Below, piece by piece: positions 52,589 to 57,500 of a stretch of DNA of 57,500 nt. The first letter of the stretch is position 1. Every line of letters starts with the position of its first letter. The translations under genes and the position numbers were made by a program. Location of the stretch: positions 1 through 57,500 of the forward strand of contig CALSTX010000004.1 of the NCBI GenBank assembly GCA_943789375.1, read 5' to 3'. This DNA comes from an uncultured Opitutales bacterium (GTDB lineage: Bacteria > Verrucomicrobiota > Verrucomicrobiia > Opitutales > Seribacteraceae). The notes under the pieces were generated by a model that saw only the letters and a program-made list of their open reading frames with translations, was not told the origin of the DNA and ran no database searches.

Positions 52589-54379
52589 CTAGCGATTACC
52601 AGGTGTTTGATCATTAAGGTCGATTACGCCAATGATGTCATTGCGAAGCCTAAGCCTCATTCTTTGAGTTGACTCGATTTGATTAATAAGGCGATCGTTG
52701 TCTTCATTAAGAAGAGATAATTGCCGACTGTATTCTTGTTCTCTGTTTTTGGATGCGAGAACCTCATCATTTAACCGGTAATTTTCATTTTCAAGGCTAG
52801 CAAGTTTTGATTGAAGCATTTGCTCTTGCCCGGAAATAGATGCTATTTGAGATTGAAGTCGTTGGGCTTCAGTAACTAAATTTTCATATTCTCGGGTACC
52901 ATATTGATTTAGTCGCGCAACTTCAGTTTGTAAGTTGGAATTCTCCACTTCAAGGCTAGCCAGGTTTTCATTCAAGACCCTTTCATTTCCAATTGCTTGG
53001 TTAAGCTGAATTTCCAATTGTCTGGATTTGTCTTTAAAAAATGAAGTTTCATTTTTTAATGAACTTGATTCATCCAACAAGGTCTTGTTTTGAGCATCAA
53101 TATTGCGAACTCTAGAAATTAAGCCTTTTTCGTTAGTATTCATGTCGATCAGTTCAGCACGCATAAGATCGATCGCATTTTGCAAACCGTTGTTTTCGGA
53201 CTCTAAGGTTTTAGTCTTTGATTGTAGTAGATCATTGGCATCTCTCAAACCTGCAATCTCCGAAGAAATTCTAGATTCTTCTATACCCAATGATGTTAGT
53301 TCAGAACGCAAAGCTGAGAGCTCTCCCTTCATCGCACTTTCAGAAAGTCTGAGGTTTTCATTGGCACGCTCAAGTTCTTGAATGTCGCGTTTGAGTTCGG
53401 AATTTAAAATGCTTTGGTGGTCGGTTTGTTCGTCTTTACGAGCCACCTCGAATTTCATATCGTTTGCAATTTGTCGAAGGCTTTCAATTTCAGCTCTCAT
53501 CGCATCCTTTTCGATTGCAGATGAACGAACTTTTTCCTTATTCGAGTCATTTTCACTTTTGATCATCGAGTACCTGTCATTAAGTAATGCTTCAGTTCCG
53601 CTCAGACGGGCTACTTCATTTCTAAAGCTATCAAGCTCATCCTGCATGTTGCTGATTTTGATGTTATTCTCTTGGATTTTGCCATCTTTACTTTTAATTG
53701 AAGCTTCATGGTCACTCAATCTCGCTCGTTGCCCATCTTTATCTAGGTTAAGATTTGCGATTTTTTGATTGAGTGTTGAATTTTCTCGATTGAGTCTGTC
53801 GTTGAGGGCATCTAATTTTTTGTTTTTAGCCGATAGTTCGTTATTTTCAGAAACTAATTCATTTGCTTTTCTCTGAAGCGTTGATTTGCCTAATTCAAGT
53901 CCACGGATCTTGGTGTATGTACTTTTACTTTCAGAATCAGAATTTTTGCGGGCAGACTCAAGTTTACGGTTTTCCGAAGTAAGTTCTTTGTTTCTTTGTA
54001 GAAATTCTTGCTCATCGGCTTTCAGTTCTTGCAACTGTCTTCTGAGTCTTGCGTTTGTATCATCGAGGTATTGATTACTCGTGTTCGTTTTGAGTTCCTC
54101 TTGCTTAATTCGATTCAATTGAGTTTCTAAAGAAGACACTTTTGCGAGTGCTTCGTTTAACTTCATTTTTATTAATGGATCACTTTCATCGATTTGAGTG
54201 GGTGCTTGAGTACTGTCTGAAATCAATCCTCGGGTCTTTTCAATAAGAGCGTTATGCTTGGCCACTAATTGATTATATTGATCAACTAGGTATTCTGGGT
54301 CGCGTAATTGTTGGTCAGTTTGACCGTAAGAAACAATGGTCAGAGAAACAAAAGAAAGCAATGATGAGATTTTAATCAT
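52589..54379 (-). CDS. Secreted long coiled-coil protein
   Basis: A 596-residue protein that I do not recognise. A signal peptide (residues 1-19, core LLSFVSLTIVSYG) is followed by an almost unbroken coiled coil rich in Glu, Leu, Asn, Ser, Lys and Arg from about residue 65 to 575, with recurring blocks such as LESENNGLQNAIDLM and LASLENENYRLNDEV. No enzyme motif, anchor or lipobox is visible. It converges on accA with a 28-base gap. The long rod and export signal suggest a periplasmic or envelope structural role, which is inferred. Confidence 0.75.
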   Translation of the reverse strand: MIKISSLLSFVSLTIVSYGQTDQQLRDPEYLVDQYNQLVAKHNALIEKTRGLISDSTQAPTQIDESDPLIKMKLNEALAKVSSLETQLNRIKQEELKTNTSNQYLDDTNARLRRQLQELKADEQEFLQRNKELTSENRKLESARKNSDSESKSTYTKIRGLELGKSTLQRKANELVSENNELSAKNKKLDALNDRLNRENSTLNQKIANLNLDKDGQRARLSDHEASIKSKDGKIQENNIKISNMQDELDSFRNEVARLSGTEALLNDRYSMIKSENDSNKEKVRSSAIEKDAMRAEIESLRQIANDMKFEVARKDEQTDHQSILNSELKRDIQELERANENLRLSESAMKGELSALRSELTSLGIEESRISSEIAGLRDANDLLQSKTKTLESENNGLQNAIDLMRAELIDMNTNEKGLISRVRNIDAQNKTLLDESSSLKNETSFFKDKSRQLEIQLNQAIGNERVLNENLASLEVENSNLQTEVARLNQYGTREYENLVTEAQRLQSQIASISGQEQMLQSKLASLENENYRLNDEVLASKNREQEYSRQLSLLNEDNDRLINQIESTQRMRLRLRNDIIGVIDLNDQTPGNR

Positions 54380-54460
54380 AATGATATAAAGGGTTTTTAT
54401 ATATATTCACCAATTGTGTCTGAAAACAAGAAGAATTTTAATTGTAATAAAGTTGAAAAT

Positions 54461-55459
54461 TCAGGAGGCAGCTCTTGTGAGCCTGTCATTTATTGCAATT
54501 CCTAATGCGTCTGGCATCTCAATCTTGTGAGTTAAAATTCTCAATTTATCTATAGAGTCAGCTTTTTGGAGGCAATGGTACAAATTTTTGGCAATTTCAT
54601 GACTTTGTCCATCCTTGGAAAGCCTGATTGTTGTGAAATTACGGTTTTTAAAATAATCCTCTTCATCTTTTTCAAAGCAAAGGATAATATCAGAGTCAAA
54701 GTTTAGGGGTAAAGATTTAAGCTCTCGAAAGGAATCTGTTAAAATCAAAGGTAATTGCGGCGAATAATGCCTGAGGGTTTGGCCAGGGCATTTCTGTTTT
54801 TCAATGATTGTACTGACTGTTGAATCTTTTACTAAAACAGGTGTGTTTAAACATTTTTCGATTTCATTTTGAGAAATTGGTCCGGGTCTGAGAATAATTG
54901 GAATGTCATCACTAAGGTCCAATACAGTTGATTCTAGCCCATGCTTGCAAGGGCCTCCATCAAGTACGGGAGGACATTCGTTCTTGAAGTTTTGCAGGAC
55001 ATGATATGCCTGTGTAGGACTGACTTTATTTGATTTATTAGCACTAGGTGCAGCGAGGGGAGATTTAATCTTCCTTAGTACTTCTCTAAACTTTTCGTGA
55101 ACTGGGGCACGGACGGCAACGGTATCTAGGCCTGCACATAAATTCAGCGGGACATTGCTCTTTTTGGGTAAAATGACTGATAAAGGACCAGGCCAGAAGT
55201 CATTAAAAACTTTTGTTGCATGAGGCGTTATTTCTGCAACATTTTGGACCATGCAGGCATTAAGCACATGAATGATCAAAGGATTTGTCGAAGGTCTTCC
55301 TTTGAGAGCAAAAATTTTCTCAATCGCATCGGGGAACAGGGCTAGTGCTGCTAACCCATAGACAGTCTCAGTCGGTAAAACAGCTAAATTGCCTTGGTTG
55401 ATTGAATCAACACAATCTTCGATAGAAGAGAATTTGAATTTTTCCGCAATCGCCAGAAT
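54461..55459 (-). CDS. tsaC: Sua5/YrdC/YciO threonylcarbamoyl-AMP synthase, start codon unclear
   Basis: Makes threonylcarbamoyl-AMP for the t6A37 modification of tRNA. The YrdC domain shows VLPTETVYGLAALA, KGRPSTNPLIIHV and SPLAAPSANKSNKVSPTQA, and the C-terminal Sua5 domain starts after PGQTLRHYSP. The conserved frame runs unbroken upstream of any ATG, GTG or TTG and into rpsR. Possible starts are ATT 55459, CTG 55456 or ATT 55450, giving about 330-332 residues. An internal TTG at 55279 would delete the catalytic N-terminus. It overlaps or abuts the rpsR stop, so coupled reinitiation at a non-AUG codon is possible; a base error is the alternative. mtaB elsewhere in the window acts on the same tRNA position. 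Confidence 0.85.
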   Translation of the reverse strand: MLAIAEKFKFSSIEDCVDSINQGNLAVLPTETVYGLAALALFPDAIEKIFALKGRPSTNPLIIHVLNACMVQNVAEITPHATKVFNDFWPGPLSVILPKKSNVPLNLCAGLDTVAVRAPVHEKFREVLRKIKSPLAAPSANKSNKVSPTQAYHVLQNFKNECPPVLDGGPCKHGLESTVLDLSDDIPIILRPGPISQNEIEKCLNTPVLVKDSTVSTIIEKQKCPGQTLRHYSPQLPLILTDSFRELKSLPLNFDSDIILCFEKDEEDYFKNRNFTTIRLSKDGQSHEIAKNLYHCLQKADSIDKLRILTHKIEMPDALGIAINDRLTRAAS

Positions 55460-55656
55460 TATAGCGACAGTTGCATGTGGCGAGATTTCTTGATTAGTTT
55501 CGAAACCTTGCGTTGCTGCATTGGTGTAAGCCCAGAATACTTTCGAGGTAAGATTTTGCCAGTGTCAGTGGTGTATTTAGCTAGTGCTTCCTTATCTAAA
55601 AATGTGTAATTTTCAGGATTTCTGCTTTTAGTATGTATTTTTTCGTCTTCAGACAT
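55459..55656 (-). CDS. rpsR: 30S ribosomal protein S18
   Basis: A 65-residue protein of the bS18 family with the C-terminal signature DTGKILPRKYSGLTPMQQRK and SRHMQLSL. It binds with bS6 on the 30S platform. In-frame ATG codons also occur at 55665 and 55668; 55656 is favoured by a weak GATGG ribosome-binding site, but the start is uncertain by four codons. Its stop codon overlaps the possible start of tsaC. It is divergent from rpmJ. Confidence 0.88.
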   Translation of the reverse strand: MSEDEKIHTKSRNPENYTFLDKEALAKYTTDTGKILPRKYSGLTPMQQRKVSKLIKKSRHMQLSL

Positions 55657-55754
55657 TCTTACCATCATGAACAATCTTTTTTCTTTGGCAATTAAAAAGA
55701 AGTACCAGAGATCTTAATTGACGAAACATCAAGTTTGTGCCGTAATGATGACTT

Positions 55755-55880
55755 ATGAAAGTCGCATCTTCAATTAAAACTCTTAAAAACCGTCATCCTG
55801 ATTGCCAAGTGGTTCGTCGTCGCGGGCGCTTGTATGTTATCAACAAAACCAACCCACGCTTCAAAGCTAGACAAGGATAA
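55755..55880 (+). CDS. rpmJ: 50S ribosomal protein L36, zinc-free (C-minus) type
   Basis: A 41-residue protein starting [20 protein letters not shown] and ending [11 protein letters not shown], a clear bL36. It keeps only one cysteine of the zinc-binding set, as in the alternative C-minus paralogue (YkgO type). It is followed three bases later by the zinc-free bL31, and the pair is typical of genes induced by Zur under zinc shortage in other bacteria. I see no clear Zur box in the 80 bases upstream. Confidence 0.92.
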   Translation: MKVASSIKTLKNRHPDCQVVRRRGRLYVINKTNPRFKARQG

Positions 55881-55883
55881 TTT

Positions 55884-56129
55884 GTGAAGAAAGATATACA
55901 CCCCAAACTCAATAATGTCAGTTTTGTTGATGTTTCAACTGGCAAAAAGTTTTTAACCAAATCAACAACAGGCTCTAAAAAAGTTGAATCATTGGATGGC
56001 GTCGACTTTCAAGTACTCGTTAGAGATGTAACCATGGACTCACATCCAGCGTACACTGGTGAGAAGCGATTTGTGGATACTGCTGGAAGAGTTGAGAAAT
56101 TCCAGAGTAAGTTCTCCCGTAAAAGGTAA
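55884..56129 (+). CDS. rpmE: 50S ribosomal protein L31, type B
   Basis: An 81-residue bL31 with MKKDIHPKLNNVSFVD, SDSHP-like DSHPAYTGEKRF and DTAGRVEKFQ. It contains no cysteine, so it is the type B form without zinc. The start is GTG 55884, three bases after the rpmJ stop, which indicates coupling. Type B proteins replace zinc-bearing bL31 when zinc is scarce. Confidence 0.93.
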   Translation: MKKDIHPKLNNVSFVDVSTGKKFLTKSTTGSKKVESLDGVDFQVLVRDVTMDSHPAYTGEKRFVDTAGRVEKFQSKFSRKR

Positions 56130-56139
56130 ACACCTTTCA

Positions 56140-56160
56140 CTTTCCCTCATTGTGGGAAAG
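56140..56160 (+). terminator. Hairpin terminator after rpmE
   Basis: A perfect 7-base-pair stem CTTTCCC/GGGAAAG with loop TCATTGT, 10 bases after the rpmE stop. The following ATTTC is a poor U tract, so termination may be partial. Confidence 0.6.
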
Positions 56161-56204
56161 ATTTCACTACTTGCTTCGTTGGTTCAAATATTGCAAGTTG
56201 ATTC

Positions 56205-57500
56205 GTGCCCCTTCTCTTTTATGCAGTTACTTCGATAGGGTTTTTGCCTCTTTTGTATGCCATAACTGATGATCTTGTTCTCATCGGTGCAGGATCTTAT
56301 TACATGGGGCAAGAAGGTATTCAAGACGATGAAGAACCCTTACATTATGTCAAAGTAAAGCCCTTCGAGGTAGATCGATTTGAAATAAAAATTGTTGACT
56401 GGTTTTTTATTGCCAATTGGGCTGTGAAAAATGGGTACACTTTTAGCGACTCCTCCAGTTCGCCTTGGGGAAGACCTTACTGGTATTTTCATGACGACAA
56501 AGATAATTTCCCTATGAACAGGGTGTCTTGGTATGATGCAATCAAATGGTGTAATGCAAAATCAGAGTACATGGGGAGGAAACCTGCCTACTTTACAGAT
56601 AATGCCAAAACTCAAGTTTACAGGAGTGGGGAGTCAAATATTAGGAATACAATGGTTGATTGGGATTCCAGTGGATATCGTTTGCCTACTGAAGAAGAGT
56701 GGGAGCGCGCTGCAAGAGGGAAAAAACACAATAAAAACTATCCGTGGGGAAGTTACATAGATGGTAGCAAGGCAAACTACAAAGAAAGTGGTGATCCCTT
56801 TGATGATGGAAGTGCGCCAGTTGGTTATTACAATTCCGCTCAACTTGTCGTAGAATCTAAATACAGTCTAAACGGTGAAAATGAAGTTCCCGAAGATCAG
56901 TTTAATGATTACGGTTTGTACGACATTACAGGAAATGTCAGTGAATGGTGCTGGGATTGGTATGATGAAAACTGGTATTCTAGAAAAAATATAAATTCGT
57001 CATCGTTTGGACCGAACTACTCTGGATCAAACAGTGGGGATAAGTACAAAATTCATCGGGGAGGAGGGTATAAGGACGGACCTGGCATGGATGAAGGAAA
57101 GCCATTAAGGATTGCTTTCAGGCATGTTGAGTATCCAGAAAAGTCTAGGAGATCAATAGGTTTTAGAACAGTAAGATCTTTTGTAGCCGAAAAACTTTGG
57201 AGTTCATCAATAGAATTTTCAGGTGCTGCAATAAACTGGTATTTTTTAGATTGGTTTGGATATTATTACCAAACAGAAACGAATTGGGTTTTTCATTCTG
57301 AACTTGGGTGGATCTACCCTACAGGTGAAGGATCTTTTAATAACTGGATTTATTTCCCAAAGACTGGATGGATGTGGACAGCCAAATTTGCCTACCCTTT
57401 TTTCTTCCATGATGAAAAAAAGAGTTGGTTTTTATCAATACAAAACAAAAAAGAATACGGTTGGTTCGAATCAGACCCCAAAGGTACCCTCTATTTATGG
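56205..57500 (+). CDS. Secreted formylglycine-generating-enzyme-fold (SUMF1) protein, 3' end beyond window
   Basis: The frame runs from GTG 56205 to the window edge (432 codons, no stop). A signal peptide (LLFYAVTSIGFLPLLYA) is followed by a SUMF1/FGE-sulfatase domain: MNRVSWYDAIKWCNAKSE, GYRLPTEEEWERAARG, YGLYDITGNVSEWCWDWYD, IHRGGGYKDG and SIGFRTVRSF. After about residue 325 comes a Trp/Tyr-rich tail with short repeats, for example ETNWVFHSELGWIYPTGEG and NWIYFPKTGWMWTAKFAYPF. Many proteins of this fold in Verrucomicrobiota and Planctomycetes are not sulfatase activators but ligand-binding or protein-modifying surface proteins; I cannot decide which this is. An upstream in-frame stop (TGA) just before 56202 limits the start to this GTG or a later codon. 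Confidence 0.75.
   Translation, partial: MPLLFYAVTSIGFLPLLYAITDDLVLIGAGSYYMGQEGIQDDEEPLHYVKVKPFEVDRFEIKIVDWFFIANWAVKNGYTFSDSSSSPWGRPYWYFHDDKDNFPMNRVSWYDAIKWCNAKSEYMGRKPAYFTDNAKTQVYRSGESNIRNTMVDWDSSGYRLPTEEEWERAARGKKHNKNYPWGSYIDGSKANYKESGDPFDDGSAPVGYYNSAQLVVESKYSLNGENEVPEDQFNDYGLYDITGNVSEWCWDWYDENWYSRKNINSSSFGPNYSGSNSGDKYKIHRGGGYKDGPGMDEGKPLRIAFRHVEYPEKSRRSIGFRTVRSFVAEKLWSSSIEFSGAAINWYFLDWFGYYYQTETNWVFHSELGWIYPTGEGSFNNWIYFPKTGWMWTAKFAYPFFFHDEKKSWFLSIQNKKEYGWFESDPKGTLYLW

Noticed and set aside
53103..53768. Two consecutive plus-strand frames of 92 and 128 codons
   Set aside because: They are Ser/Leu-rich reflections of the Glu/Ser/Leu-rich coiled-coil gene on the minus strand.
54461..55279. 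TTG 55279 as the start of tsaC
   Set aside because: It would remove the PTETVYGL and KGRPSTNP active-site segments that are clearly encoded upstream in the same frame.

Overview
The window looks like chromosomal DNA from a free-living Gram-negative bacterium, most likely a marine Verrucomicrobiota of the Opitutae/Puniceicoccaceae type. That placement is my inference. It rests on a large exosortase-EpsI fusion, a UpxY/NusG-like antiterminator, an 1820-residue FecR/Ig-repeat surface protein, a Wzm/Wzt polysaccharide exporter, zinc-free bL31/bL36 paralogues and a moderately AT-rich base composition. I see no phage genes, insertion sequences, CRISPR arrays or toxin-antitoxin pairs.

Bases 1-16443 (all minus strand) form one long surface-glycan operon. 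In transcription order it holds a GmhA-like sugar-phosphate isomerase, the Wzm/Wzt ABC exporter, a cytidylyltransferase-PfkB kinase fusion, two nucleotide-sugar SDR enzymes, a split transketolase, two methyltransferases, a HAD phosphatase, an APH-like kinase, a zinc dehydrogenase, a carbamoyltransferase, a DegT aminotransferase and a GNAT acyltransferase. Together they suggest export of a glycan bearing an unusual activated sugar with amino/acyl, methyl and carbamoyl groups. Five of these genes carry frame disruptions. Nearly all are single-base insertions, and one methyltransferase instead has two in-frame stops.

Bases 16616-23561 are the polymer control and anchoring block. An exosortase-EpsI protein overlaps a TPR partner, and upstream of them lie a NusG/UpxY antiterminator and a GbsR/MarR-like regulator. 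A sugar phosphotransferase and a WecG/TagA-like transferase are transcribed divergently.

Bases 23570-32951 are housekeeping: mtaB, a stand-alone 5'-3' exonuclease, hisG (frameshifted), rpsA, a sigma-70 factor, trpE, glgC and an orphan gcvH. rpsA and the sigma gene converge on a strong terminator hairpin. Bases 33011-38473 encode the giant FecR/Ig-like protein, followed by tRNA-Arg(CCU).

Bases 38699-56160 are mixed core genes: AEC and AGCS transporters, an LptF/G permease, pyk, an MBL hydrolase, a Nudix hydrolase, ruvB, murA, a basic disordered protein, dut, rpsT, the RNase P RNA (rnpB), a C4 zinc-ribbon coiled-coil protein, a TPR protein, accA, a secreted coiled-coil protein, a Sua5/TsaC gene with no canonical start codon, rpsR, rpmJ and rpmE. 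The right edge cuts a secreted formylglycine-enzyme-fold (SUMF1) protein.

The most notable general observation is that at least 12 frame disruptions are single-base insertions, including one in hisG. This bias points to uncorrected insertion errors as well as, or instead of, true gene decay.
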